A stretch of DNA of 33,436 nucleotides from NCBI GenBank assembly GCA_017887885.1, contig JAGHHB010000036.1, positions 1 through 33,436 on the forward strand, given 5' to 3'. Each line of letters opens with the position of its first letter. Positions within the stretch are counted from its first letter, which is position 1. The stretch is from Bacilli bacterium (GTDB taxonomy: Bacteria; Bacillota_I; Bacilli_A; RF39; UBA660). The position numbers and the translations under genes are program-made. Under the pieces are notes generated by a model. That model was not told where the DNA came from. It saw nothing but the letters and a program-made list of their open reading frames with translations, and searched no databases. Positions 6,894 to 15,455 of this stretch are shown here, in pieces.

Positions 6894-8916
6894 ATTTTAT
6901 ATAGAAAATTTAGAATGTGCTAATTGTGCTAAAAAGATAGAAGATGTTCTAAATAAAGATGATAAGATATCTTCTGCTACTATTAATTTTGCTACTTCTA
7001 AATTGTCATTACGAACAGATATCAAAGAACCATTAGCATATGTAAGGAAAATAGTAAAAGAAGTAGAACCCAATGCTATTATAATAAATAATCCAAACCA
7101 AGATGTAAAGAAAGACCATTATTTTTATCTTCTTTTAGGTGGTCTCATGGGATTAATAGGAATTCTAATTAAAGTGCCATTCTGGCTAAGAATTATTTTA
7201 ATTATTGGAAGCTATCTTCTTTTATTACATAGAACTTTTATCGTGGCTATAAAGCAACTGCAGAAGAAAATTATAAGTGAAAATTTTCTGATTGTTATAT
7301 CTTGTATCGGAGCATTCATTTTGGGCGAAATTGAAGAGGGACTAATGGTTATCTTTCTTTATGAGCTAGGAAAAGTAATCGAAAATAAGGCCTTAAATAG
7401 AAGTAGAAAGTCGATTACTGATCTCATGGATATAAAACAAGAAACTGTTAATTTAAAAGAAGAGAATACGATTGTCAAAGTCGCAACTGAATCGGTAAAA
7501 AAAGGCAGCATTATTGTTGTCAAAGAAGGAGAGAAGATTGCTTTAGATGGTATTGTTATAAAGGGAAGTGCCTATTTAGATACATCGGCTGTAACAGGAG
7601 AATCAGTCCCTATTTTAGTCCAAGAAAATGATAAAGTACTATCTGGTACAATAAATCAAAAAGGCTTGCTAGAAGTTAAGACTACTTCTTTATATGAAGA
7701 ATCCACAGTAAATAAAATTTTAGAATTAGTAGAATCTGCTACCGAAAGAAAAGCTAAAACTGAAACCATTGTTTCAAAGTATGCCTCTACATATACAATA
7801 CTTGTTTTATTAATATCAGTTTTAGTAGCAGTTTTTCTTCCTTTATTTACCGATATTACATATCTTGACAGTATATATAAGGGTTTAACTATTCTAGTTA
7901 TATCATGTCCTTGTGCTGTTGCTATATCTGTACCTTTAGCCTATTTCTCCGCTATAGGAGCATCATCACGAGCGGGAATACTAATTAAAGGAAGTAACTT
8001 TTTAGATAATCTTCGTAATATTAGTCATATTATCTTTGATAAAACTGGAACTATAACAACAGGAGAATTTGTTGTATCAGAAGTAATTATTTTTGATCAT
8101 GATTATAAAAAAAACGATGTGTTAATGCTCTTTGCGAAAGGAGAAGCCTTTTCTAACCATCCTCTTGCCAAAGCTATAATCAAAAAATATAATCATAAAG
8201 TGAAGACAGATGATGTTAAAAACTTCAAAGAGGAAGCTGGAATGGGTATTTCTTATGTACATAATAATAATAAAATAAAAATTGGAAACTATAAATATTG
8301 CCAAATAGATGATAAGAATAAAAATAAAATATATTTGCAAGTAAATGGTAAAGTGGTAGCGGCATTATTAGTTGTTGACGAAATAAAACCAAATGCCGAG
8401 CGAGTAATTGATAAGTTACAAAAGATGCATATTAAGGTCAGTATGTTTACTGGGGATACAAAAGAAAAAGCTCTGGAAATGGCTCATTTTTTAGGAATAA
8501 ATAATTGCCAGTATGAAATGCTTCCCCAAGATAAATATCATCAACTTGAGAAAATTTTAAGTAGTAAAAATACTGACGATATAATATCCTTTGTTGGTGA
8601 TGGCTTAAATGACGCCCCTGTTATAGCCCTTTCGGATTTGGGAATATCGATGGGAAATATCGGTAGTGATTCTGCAATTGAAGCTTCGGACGTAGTTATC
8701 ACTAATGATAATCTCGATAAAATAATAAAAGCTATTAATATTTCTCAAAAAACTAATAGCATAGTTAAAGAGAATATAATATTTGCACTGACGGTAAAAA
8801 TATCTGTCTTAATATTATCTTTTGTAGGAATTTCGACAATGTGGCAAGCAGTTTTTGCGGATGTTGGTGTTACTATAATTTGTCTTTTAAATACCCTGCG
8901 ACTATTAAAAAAATAA
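6883..8916 (+). CDS. cadA: Cd/Zn/Pb-exporting P1B-type ATPase
   Basis: A 677-residue metal efflux pump of the plasma membrane. In order: HMA domain with the metal-binding CANC motif at residues 12-15, paired membrane helices from about residue 80, actuator TGES loop, CPC motif in the membrane (342-344), DKTGT phosphorylation site (Asp386), SNHPLA motif of the nucleotide domain, GDGLNDAP hinge, and a last helix containing FADVGV, whose Asp is typical of the Zn/Cd/Pb group. The start at 6883 follows AAAGGAG; an upstream TTG in the same frame lacks a ribosome binding site. Its start lies inside the end of cadC. Copper pumps normally lack this last-helix Asp, so Cd/Zn/Pb is preferred. Confidence 0.93.
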   Translation: MKYKFYIENLECANCAKKIEDVLNKDDKISSATINFATSKLSLRTDIKEPLAYVRKIVKEVEPNAIIINNPNQDVKKDHYFYLLLGGLMGLIGILIKVPFWLRIILIIGSYLLLLHRTFIVAIKQLQKKIISENFLIVISCIGAFILGEIEEGLMVIFLYELGKVIENKALNRSRKSITDLMDIKQETVNLKEENTIVKVATESVKKGSIIVVKEGEKIALDGIVIKGSAYLDTSAVTGESVPILVQENDKVLSGTINQKGLLEVKTTSLYEESTVNKILELVESATERKAKTETIVSKYASTYTILVLLISVLVAVFLPLFTDITYLDSIYKGLTILVISCPCAVAISVPLAYFSAIGASSRAGILIKGSNFLDNLRNISHIIFDKTGTITTGEFVVSEVIIFDHDYKKNDVLMLFAKGEAFSNHPLAKAIIKKYNHKVKTDDVKNFKEEAGMGISYVHNNNKIKIGNYKYCQIDDKNKNKIYLQVNGKVVAALLVVDEIKPNAERVIDKLQKMHIKVSMFTGDTKEKALEMAHFLGINNCQYEMLPQDKYHQLEKILSSKNTDDIISFVGDGLNDAPVIALSDLGISMGNIGSDSAIEASDVVITNDNLDKIIKAINISQKTNSIVKENIIFALTVKISVLILSFVGISTMWQAVFADVGVTIICLLNTLRLLKK

Positions 8917-8947
8917 AAAAAACATGTTTTAATAACATGCTTTTTTT
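8916..8947 (+). terminator. rho-independent terminator after cadA
   Basis: CATGTT (8923-8928) pairs with AACATG (8934-8939) across TTAAT, flanked by an A-run that can pair with the seven T residues after the stem. It overlaps the cadA stop region and could also act on the opposite strand. A TATAAT for rlmN follows at 8950-8955 with no good -35. Confidence 0.8.
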
Positions 8948-8979
8948 GGTATAATATAAATATAGTTTGGAAGTGAATA

Positions 8980-9993
8980 ATGCAAAATATATATGGCTTA
9001 ACGTTAAAAGAATTAGAAGAATATTTTTTGTCTATAGATGAGAAACCATTTCGTGCATCCCAAATATATGATGGATTATATAAGAAAAGATTTACTAGTT
9101 TTCATCAGATGACCAATATCAGTAAGAAATTACGCGAAAAATTGTCGGAAGATTTTTCTTTATTTAAAATCAAGTTATTAGTAAAACAAGAAGGAGTTAA
9201 CGTAAATAAATATCTTTTTGAATTAGAAGATGGAAATAAGATAGAATCAGTTCTTATGTTTCATGATTACGGAATTAGTATTTGTGTGTCATCGCAAGTA
9301 GGATGTAATATGTCATGTGCCTTTTGTGAAAGTGGTAGGTTAAAAAAAGTACGCAATCTTATGGCTTATGAAATGGTTGAACAAATCCTTCTTATTGAGG
9401 ATGATATTCAAAAAAAAATAACGCATGTTGTCGTTATGGGGATAGGAGAACCGTTTGATAATTATGATAATTTACTTCATTTTATCAAGATCATCAATAG
9501 TGGCAAAGGAATAGACATAGGTTCTAGACACATTACTGTTTCAACTTGCGGTTTGATACCTGAAATTAAAAAGTTTTCCTGTGAAGAAGGACAAGTAAAT
9601 TTAGCAATAAGCCTTCATGCTCCAAATAATGTTATTAGAAATAAGATAATGAAAATAAACAAAGTATATCCGATCGAAGAGCTTATAGAAACCGTTAAAG
9701 AATATATCAAAAAAACAAATAGAAGAGTAACCTTTGAATATATTTTATTAGATGGTATTAATGATAGCGAGAAAGAAGCTAAAGAGCTAGCTTCACTTTT
9801 ACAGGGGATAAATTGTTATGTTAATTTAATTCCGTATAATGAGACGACAAATATCAACTTTCGAAGAACAAGAAAGTGGAAAATTTTAAAGTTTTATGAT
9901 ATACTTAAAACACATAAAATAAACGTGACAATTAGAAAAGAATTTGGCGGAAATGTATCTGCCGCTTGTGGGCAGTTGAGAGCCAATAATTAA
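8980..9993 (+). CDS. rlmN: 23S rRNA (A2503-C2) methyltransferase / tRNA A37, radical SAM
   Basis: Methylates C2 of A2503 in 23S rRNA, and in some species A37 of certain tRNAs, using a 4Fe-4S radical SAM mechanism. Cluster cysteines are C109, C113 and C116 in VGCNMSCAFC; the resolving cysteine is C330 in SAACGQLR. The blocks MGIGEPFDNYDNLL, SRHITVSTCGLIPEI and NLAISLHAPNN are close to B. subtilis RlmN. The segment after the cluster (CESGRLKKVRNL) departs from the common small-residue/TG version. At 337 residues it is slightly short. Position directly before prpC-prkC-rsgA-rpe matches the B. subtilis yloN locus, which supports RlmN over the resistance paralog Cfr. The ATG follows GGAAGTG. Confidence 0.9.
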   Translation: MQNIYGLTLKELEEYFLSIDEKPFRASQIYDGLYKKRFTSFHQMTNISKKLREKLSEDFSLFKIKLLVKQEGVNVNKYLFELEDGNKIESVLMFHDYGISICVSSQVGCNMSCAFCESGRLKKVRNLMAYEMVEQILLIEDDIQKKITHVVVMGIGEPFDNYDNLLHFIKIINSGKGIDIGSRHITVSTCGLIPEIKKFSCEEGQVNLAISLHAPNNVIRNKIMKINKVYPIEELIETVKEYIKKTNRRVTFEYILLDGINDSEKEAKELASLLQGINCYVNLIPYNETTNINFRRTRKWKILKFYDILKTHKINVTIRKEFGGNVSAACGQLRANN

Positions 9994-10011
9994 GAGGAAG
10001 TGAAAAATAGT

Positions 10012-10752
10012 ATGCAGACATTTTATATGACAGATGCCGGAAAGGTGAGAACTCATAACGAAGATAACGTGACCATAATAAAAAATAAAAATAATGAATA
10101 TATTTTAGCAGTAGCGGATGGTATGGGCGGTCATAAGGCGGGAGAGGTTGCTTCTAATATTGCCATTGAATATCTTACTGAAGAATTTGAGAAAACGGAA
10201 ACATTAGGTAAAAAGGAAGATGCAATTGATTGGCTTCGGAATATCGTTAAACAAATCAATGAAAAAATATTTTCTTATACAGAAACACATCCTGAAAGCA
10301 AAGGTATGGGAACTACTCTAGTTATAGCCATAAAAACAAATGATTATATATTATATGGTAATATTGGAGATTCTTCTGGTTACGTCTTGAAAAATGGAAA
10401 ATTACACAAGGTGACGAAGGATCATACCCTTGTTAATTTACTTGTTTCAACAGGTGAATTAACAGCTGAACAAGCAAAATTCCATCCTCGTAAGAACCTA
10501 CTTACTAGAGCTTTAGGAGCTAATGATCCCATAGAAATTGACATTTTTGATGTCGACAATACCGTCGGAGCTCTCTTTCTATGTAGTGACGGTCTAACGA
10601 ATATGGTTACTGATGAACAAATTGAAAAGGTATTAAATAGTAACTTTTCGATTGAAGAACAAGTAGAAAAGTTAATAAAGAAAAGTAATATGCGTGGTGG
10701 TCCTGATAACATATCAATAGCATATCTAAAAAGGGAAAGTGGTGATTTGTAA
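10012..10752 (+). CDS. prpC: PPM-type Ser/Thr protein phosphatase PrpC
   Basis: A 246-residue, Mn/Mg-dependent phosphatase that reverses PrkC phosphorylation. The metal-binding PP2C signatures are present: TDAGKVRTHNEDN near the N-terminus, ADGMGGHKAGE, GDSS, CSDGL and GGPDNISI. The ATG at 10012 is preferred: the Shine-Dalgarno region GAGGAAGTGA (9994-10003) ends eight bases before it, whereas the in-frame GTG at 10000 lies inside that region. The stop TAA overlaps the kinase ATG by one base (TAATG), so phosphatase and kinase are translationally coupled, as in other Bacillota. Confidence 0.94.
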   Translation: MQTFYMTDAGKVRTHNEDNVTIIKNKNNEYILAVADGMGGHKAGEVASNIAIEYLTEEFEKTETLGKKEDAIDWLRNIVKQINEKIFSYTETHPESKGMGTTLVIAIKTNDYILYGNIGDSSGYVLKNGKLHKVTKDHTLVNLLVSTGELTAEQAKFHPRKNLLTRALGANDPIEIDIFDVDNTVGALFLCSDGLTNMVTDEQIEKVLNSNFSIEEQVEKLIKKSNMRGGPDNISIAYLKRESGDL

Positions 10753-12491
10753 TGCTATCTAAAGGACAGAAAATCAATGATAGATATGAAATCATTAAAA
10801 CTATAGGTGAAGGTGGCATGGCTAATGTTTATTTAGCTAATGATACCATTTTAGAAAGAAAAGTCGCCATCAAAGTACTTCGTGGTGATTTATCAAATGA
10901 TGAAAAATTTATTCGACGTTTTAAAAGAGAGGCGTTATCCGTATCAAATCTATCACATCCTAATATTGTTGAAGTATATGATGTTGGTGAAGAAGAAGGA
11001 AACTATTATATTGTCATGGAATATATTGAAGGAAAAACGCTCAAACAATTGCTTCAAAAAAGAGGAGCTCTTACTTTACCTGAAGTAATTGACATTATGA
11101 GTCAGCTTACCGATGGTCTTGCTCATGCTCATGAAGCTTATATAATTCATCGTGATATTAAACCTCAAAATATCATGATTGAAGATAATGGATTAGTTAA
11201 AATAACAGATTTTGGCATTGCTATGGCTTTAAATTCGACTCAACTAACTCAAACAAACTCTGTTATGGGATCGGTTCATTATTTGCCACCCGAACAAGCA
11301 AACGGGAAAGGTTCCACTATTAAAAGTGATATCTATTCACTTGGAATTCTAATGTATGAACTTCTTTCTGGAACAGTTCCTTTTAAAGGAGATACTGCCG
11401 TAGAAATAGCTTTAAAACATATGAAAGAAAAGATACCTAGTATTAGAAAACAAAATCCAACTATTCCACAATCTATTGAAAATATTATTTTAAGAGCTAC
11501 TGCTAAAAATCCTAAAAACCGCTACGATTCAGTAAGAGAAATGTATACTGATTTGCAAACAGCTATGGAGAAACCTAATGATAAACGTTTAGTATATGAA
11601 TACCCTGAAAATGATTTGGAAGAAACGAAAGTAATCCCTCCTGTGGCTAAAAAACCTAAACAAGAAGTAGTTGATAAACCATTAGAAGATAAGGAAGAAA
11701 ATGAAATTATATCTGATGACAAAAATGAAAAAAATAAACTTCCAATAATATTAGCAGCAGTTTTACTCATTATTTTAATTGCTCTAGCAGGAATCTATTT
11801 ACTTATTACCAATAATGATGTCAAAGAAGTGAAAGTTCCAGATGTTGCGGGGTTAACTCTTGAAGAGGCAATTAAAAAAATTGAGAAGGAAGGACTAGAG
11901 TACACGACAAAATCAGAAGAAAGTTCCACTGTTGACGAAGGAAAAGTAATTAGAACGGAACCTAAAGCCGGTTCAACAAAAACTAAAGGAAGTACAATAA
12001 CGATAGTTGAATCAACTGGCGAAAAATATCTTTTACTTGAGGATTATACTGGAAAAAACTATTATGAAATAAAGGCTAAATTGGAACTTAATGGAATTGA
12101 AGTAGAAATGAAGACTAAAAGTGTCGAGGATGCTACAGAATATAAAGATAAAGAAGATTTAATCATTGATCAGGAGCCACAATTTAAAGAAGGAGAAGAG
12201 CAGAAATTATTTGCCAAAGACCATGTTATATTATATATTCCCGAAGTTGATGTTTATCCTGATATGGTCGAAGAGAAGTGGACGTTATTACAGGTTCAAG
12301 ATTTTGCTAAAGAATATAATCTAACTTTAGATATTACCTATGAAGAGACTGAAGAAGTAGATGAAAATATTATATTGTCGCAAAATAGAGAACCAGGTGA
12401 TCCTATCTACGAAGGATATACTTTAAAAATAACTGTTTCCAAAAAACCTGAAGAAGAACCAACCGATGCACTATTGCCAGGACACGAATAG
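10752..12491 (+). CDS. prkC: PASTA-domain Ser/Thr protein kinase PrkC
   Basis: A 579-residue transmembrane kinase. Cytoplasmic kinase domain (about 10-270): glycine loop GEGGMANVY (19-27), Lys41 in VAIKVL, HRDIKPQN (133-140), DFG (153-155) and PEQ after a Ser/Thr-rich activation loop. An acidic juxtamembrane linker and one membrane helix (about 330-353) are followed by three extracellular PASTA repeats (about 360-425, 426-500, 501-570), which bind muropeptide or lipid II. B. subtilis PrkC acts in spore germination and wall control and phosphorylates RsgA and elongation factors, so its place between prpC and rsgA fits. Repeats 2 and 3 are diverged. The tail is very acidic (KKPEEEPTD). Confidence 0.95.
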   Translation: MLSKGQKINDRYEIIKTIGEGGMANVYLANDTILERKVAIKVLRGDLSNDEKFIRRFKREALSVSNLSHPNIVEVYDVGEEEGNYYIVMEYIEGKTLKQLLQKRGALTLPEVIDIMSQLTDGLAHAHEAYIIHRDIKPQNIMIEDNGLVKITDFGIAMALNSTQLTQTNSVMGSVHYLPPEQANGKGSTIKSDIYSLGILMYELLSGTVPFKGDTAVEIALKHMKEKIPSIRKQNPTIPQSIENIILRATAKNPKNRYDSVREMYTDLQTAMEKPNDKRLVYEYPENDLEETKVIPPVAKKPKQEVVDKPLEDKEENEIISDDKNEKNKLPIILAAVLLIILIALAGIYLLITNNDVKEVKVPDVAGLTLEEAIKKIEKEGLEYTTKSEESSTVDEGKVIRTEPKAGSTKTKGSTITIVESTGEKYLLLEDYTGKNYYEIKAKLELNGIEVEMKTKSVEDATEYKDKEDLIIDQEPQFKEGEEQKLFAKDHVILYIPEVDVYPDMVEEKWTLLQVQDFAKEYNLTLDITYEETEEVDENIILSQNREPGDPIYEGYTLKITVSKKPEEEPTDALLPGHE

Positions 12492-12507
12492 CAAAAAAGG
12501 AGAAAAA

Positions 12508-13341
12508 ATGGAAGGCATTATCATAAAAAATGAGAGTAATAATTATACAGTAAAAACTGCAAGTGGGTTACTTGTATGTAAACCAAGGGGGAAATTTAGA
12601 TTTGATAACATCAGCCCACTAGTGGGGGATATCGTTGCCGTAGATGATATCAATAACTATATTATTGCAATCAAAGAAAGGCGAAATTCTCTTATCAGAC
12701 CTTCCATTGCTAATGTTGATGTAGCGCTTATTGTTACTTCTGTTAAAGAACCAATTATCGATTATCATTTATTAGATAAGCTGCTAACAATTATATCTTA
12801 TCATCATGTTGAGCCAATTATTTGTTTGACTAAAATAGATTTATTAGAAAAAGATGAAGAAAAGATGCTTAAAAGTAAAATGAAATACTACCAAAAAGCA
12901 GGTTATCGAGTACTGACCAATCAACATTTAAGAGAACTAAAAAATATTTTTAAAAATAAAATAACCGTTTTTACTGGCCAATCGGGAGCTGGCAAATCGT
13001 CACTACTTAATAAATTAGATCAAAAATTGTCTTTGAAAACTAACGAAATATCTAAATCTTTAGGAAGAGGAAAACATACTACTAGATGTACTACTCTTTA
13101 CGAGATAAATGACGGTTTAGTAGCGGATACTCCTGGTTTTTCAATGGTCGATTTTCATGGCATGAGTAAAGTAGATATTAGAAATAACATGAAAGAAATG
13201 TATAATAATTTAGATAAATGTAAATATCGAGATTGTATGCATATCAAAGAAGAAGGATGTTATATTAAAAAAATGGTCGAAAATGGTGAAATATTAGTAT
13301 CGAGATATAATAATTATATGTCATTTATAGGAGAAAAATAA
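12508..13341 (+). CDS. rsgA: ribosome small subunit-dependent GTPase A
   Basis: A 277-residue circularly permuted GTPase that assists late 30S maturation. Order: N-terminal OB fold, G4 LTKIDLL, then G1 GQSGAGKS (157-164), the G2 loop after GRGKHTT, G3 DTPGF, and a C-terminal zinc knuckle with Cys in KYRDCMHIKEEGC. The ATG at 12508 follows AAAAAAGGAG; an in-frame ATG at 12466 lies within the end of prkC and has no ribosome binding site. It is 16 bases from prkC and one base from rpe, so the genes are one operon. RsgA of B. subtilis is a PrkC substrate. Confidence 0.95.
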   Translation: MEGIIIKNESNNYTVKTASGLLVCKPRGKFRFDNISPLVGDIVAVDDINNYIIAIKERRNSLIRPSIANVDVALIVTSVKEPIIDYHLLDKLLTIISYHHVEPIICLTKIDLLEKDEEKMLKSKMKYYQKAGYRVLTNQHLRELKNIFKNKITVFTGQSGAGKSSLLNKLDQKLSLKTNEISKSLGRGKHTTRCTTLYEINDGLVADTPGFSMVDFHGMSKVDIRNNMKEMYNNLDKCKYRDCMHIKEEGCYIKKMVENGEILVSRYNNYMSFIGEK

Positions 13342-13342
13342 T

Positions 13343-13969
13343 ATGAAATTATCGGTATCAATTTTAAACTCAAAAGACAAAAATAAAACAATAACAAAAT
13401 TAAATAATTCAAATATAGACTACTATCATATCGATGTAATGGACGGAATTTTTGTCTCTCAAAAGGCAATGCCTCTCGAAGAAATATCACAAATTATTTC
13501 TATTACTAATAAGCCATTAGATGTTCATTTAATGGTGGATGATCCCCTAAAGTATATTGAATATCTTGGAAAGATAGATCTTGTCACATATATAACCTTC
13601 CATTTAGAGATCAATAAAGAAATTATGCGTTTAATCTCCCAAATAAAAACATATAATAAAAAGGTTGGGCTATCCGTTAAACCAAACACCAATCTAGATC
13701 TTTTAAAACCATATTTACCATATATAGATTTAATTCTTATTATGACAGTTGAACCAGGATGCGGAGGCCAAACCTTTCTCACAAGTAGTATTGATAGAAT
13801 CCTAATAATAAAACAAATGGTAAAAAATTATAATATTAAATTAGAAGTTGACGGAGGAATTAATGATAATACCATAAAATTAATCTCTGATGTTGATATT
13901 GCCGTTGTTGGCTCTTATATAACTACATCGGATGATCCATTAGGCCAAATCGAGAAATTGTCTGTATAA
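13343..13969 (+). CDS. rpe: ribulose-phosphate 3-epimerase
   Basis: A 208-residue TIM-barrel enzyme that interconverts ribulose-5-phosphate and xylulose-5-phosphate in the pentose phosphate pathway. Metal and acid-base residues are in place: YHIDVMDG (His and Asp), DVHLMV (His) and LEVDGGI (Asp); Ser in VSIL is the N-terminal active-site residue. MTVEPGCGGQ carries Cys where most family members have Phe (EPGFGGQ), a change near the phosphate/active-site loop. It starts one base after rsgA, matching the B. subtilis order. It is slightly shorter than the usual 215-220. Confidence 0.93.
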   Translation: MKLSVSILNSKDKNKTITKLNNSNIDYYHIDVMDGIFVSQKAMPLEEISQIISITNKPLDVHLMVDDPLKYIEYLGKIDLVTYITFHLEINKEIMRLISQIKTYNKKVGLSVKPNTNLDLLKPYLPYIDLILIMTVEPGCGGQTFLTSSIDRILIIKQMVKNYNIKLEVDGGINDNTIKLISDVDIAVVGSYITTSDDPLGQIEKLSV

Positions 13970-14013
13970 AAAATAACTTTAAATATAATAATAGTAATGA
14001 AAGGAGTTTCATT

Positions 14014-14133
14014 ATGAATAAAGATAATCATCCCAAATTAGAAGCAGAAATAATAGAGGAAGAATATAAATTAGGAAAAGAGTATTATAGTAAATTATTG
14101 GAAGAAGCTAAAAAAGAACATGATAGTAAATAG
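14014..14133 (+). CDS. small hydrophilic ORF, 39 residues
   Basis: ATG preceded by AAAGGAG at good spacing, then 39 codons to TAG. The peptide (MNKDNHPKLEAEIIEEEYKL, continuing as a charged Lys/Glu helix with GKEYYSK) is entirely hydrophilic and probably one amphipathic helix. It lies 44 bases after rpe and just before a terminator, so it should be the last gene of the rlmN-rpe transcript. I recognise no family. The strong ribosome binding site and its place before the terminator are the case for it being real; its small size is the case against. Confidence 0.6.
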   Translation: MNKDNHPKLEAEIIEEEYKLGKEYYSKLLEEAKKEHDSK

Positions 14134-14154
14134 CTATTTAAATATTAAAAGAAG

Positions 14155-14192
14155 AAACAGTAACTATTATTTAAAAAGTAGCTACTGTTTTA
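14155..14192 (+). terminator. rho-independent terminator of the rlmN-rpe operon
   Basis: AAACAGTA (14155-14162) pairs with TACTGTTT (14183-14190), with inner CTA/TAG pairs, followed by further T and AT bases. Confidence 0.8.
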
Positions 14193-14201
14193 TAATGAAG
14201 T

Positions 14202-14234
14202 AAAAAATAAGAAACAATAAAATTGCCTCTTATT
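14202..14234 (-). terminator. minus-strand terminator after the small basic gene
   Basis: AATAAGA and TCTTATT arms (14206-14212 and 14228-14234) enclose a second CAAT/ATTG stem; read on the minus strand the hairpin runs into a run of T. It would end the transcript of the gene at 14271-14447. Confidence 0.65.
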
Positions 14235-14270
14235 ACATGAGTTTTTAATAATTAGAGTAATTAGATAAAT

Positions 14271-14447
14271 TTATGCTTCCTTACTATTTTTCTTTAAACT
14301 TCTTGCTTCTCTAACACTAGTCTTAATTTTTTTGCCAAACTTATCTATAATAGTAGTGTAATTAACTTTTTGCTTAGATTTTGTTATTTTTAGGCAATTA
14401 GGTCTATTATTTACTGTTCTTGTTTTTTTATTTGTTACTTTTTTCAT
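14271..14447 (-). CDS. small lysine-rich basic protein, 58 residues
   Basis: The start is the ATG at 14447 on the minus strand, which follows GAGGAGG by about five bases; an ATG five codons earlier overlaps that site. The peptide is very basic, MKKVTNKKTRTVNNRP at the N-terminus and REARSLKKNSKEA at the C-terminus, with one Cys and no hydrophobic stretch. Such composition suggests nucleic-acid binding or ionic packing of DNA or RNA, but this is inference and no family is recognised. It has its own promoter (14476-14504) and terminator (14202-14234), so it is a stand-alone gene. Confidence 0.65.
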   Translation of the reverse strand: MKKVTNKKTRTVNNRPNCLKITKSKQKVNYTTIIDKFGKKIKTSVREARSLKKNSKEA

Positions 14448-14475
14448 TGTTTTCCTCCTCATTAATTCGATATTA

Positions 14476-14504
14476 ACTTTATCATAAAAATATTTTTAAG
14501 TCAA
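14476..14504 (-). promoter_or_regulatory. promoter of the small basic gene
   Basis: On the minus strand: TTGACT (14499-14504), 17-base spacer, TAAAGT (14476-14481), about 30 bases before the start codon. It has a good -35 and spacing and a weaker -10. Confidence 0.6.
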
Positions 14505-14585
14505 GTAGTATTTAAGTTGTTTCTAATGATGATAAAATTTTATGATAACATTTATATCCAATAAAAGTTCTCTAGATAAGAGGGC

Positions 14586-15293
14586 TTAATTTTCTTCAAT
14601 ATAATTACCTCTTTTAATGAATTCTTTTAAAATTTTAGTGATTGCCCTTTTTTCAATTCGTGATACATAGCTTCTAGATATGCCAAGTTCTTTAGCTATT
14701 TCTTTTTGTGTAATTTCTTTATTGCCATCAAGTCCGTATCTTTTGCATAAGACTTGTTTTTCTCGCTTATTTAAAACATTCATATATTCTCTTAATAATT
14801 TGATACTATCATTTTTATGTATTTCTTCAGCAAAGTCTGGATCAGTTGTTTTAAGAACATCCAAAATAGTTACTTCATTCCCTTCCTTGTCATAACTTAT
14901 GCCGTCATATATACTGACGTTTTTGGAATTCTTTTTATCAGCTCTAAAGTACATTAGAATTTCATTTTCCGCACATTTAGCAATATATGTAGTAAGTTTG
15001 ACATTTTTTTGTGGTGAAAAACTATCAATTCCTTTTATAAGACCAATCGTTCCAATTCCTATTAAATCATCAATATCGTTAGTATTAGATTCAAACTTTT
15101 TCACAATATGAGCTACTAGTCGTAAATTTCTTTCGATTAAAATATTTCTTGCTTCCTTATCGCCTTTAAGCATCCTTGCAATATATAATTCTTCTTCTTC
15201 TTTTGTAAGAGGATTAGGAAAAACGTTATTAGAATAAGCACCAGTAAAAAAAACAAAGTTGTTAATAATAAAATTAAAAAAATTAATTAACAT
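14586..15293 (-). CDS. sigK: RNA polymerase sigma factor SigK, with pro-sequence
   Basis: A 235-residue sigma-70 factor whose core closely follows sporulation sigma-K: NLRLVAHIVKKFES (region 1.2/2.1), LIGIGTIGLIKGIDSF (2.2-2.3), YDKEGNEVTILDVLK and KEIAKELGISRSYVSRIEKR (4.2). Sigma-E is less similar at LRLVAHIV and SRSYVSRIEKR. The N-terminus is a hydrophobic stretch (MLINFFNFIINNFVFF) before NNVFPNPLT, the same layout as the membrane-tethering pro-sequence that SpoIVFB removes from B. subtilis pro-sigma-K. The gene is uninterrupted, with no skin element. The ATG follows GGAGG at 15298-15302. It is transcribed alone, divergent from yqeG. Confidence 0.87.
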   Translation of the reverse strand: MLINFFNFIINNFVFFTGAYSNNVFPNPLTKEEEELYIARMLKGDKEARNILIERNLRLVAHIVKKFESNTNDIDDLIGIGTIGLIKGIDSFSPQKNVKLTTYIAKCAENEILMYFRADKKNSKNVSIYDGISYDKEGNEVTILDVLKTTDPDFAEEIHKNDSIKLLREYMNVLNKREKQVLCKRYGLDGNKEITQKEIAKELGISRSYVSRIEKRAITKILKEFIKRGNYIEEN

Positions 15294-15455
15294 TATACCT
15301 CCTAATAAATAATATATCTAATAATTCTTAATTATGATAAATATAAAATTCCAAATCCTTCTTCTAAAGTTATATAGAGAGATTTTTTTGTAAAAATTCT
15401 TATAAATATTTCCTATTTAATTAAAAAATATAGTATAATTAAATTGAGGTGTCTT

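Noticed and set aside
8980-9993. Cfr-type antibiotic-resistance methyltransferase
   Set aside because: Sequence blocks and the rlmN-prpC-prkC-rsgA-rpe order match housekeeping RlmN.
14680-15111. Plus-strand ORFs of about 70 codons
   Set aside because: They lie antisense inside sigK, have no ribosome binding sites and resemble no protein; the minus-strand sigma factor explains the openness.
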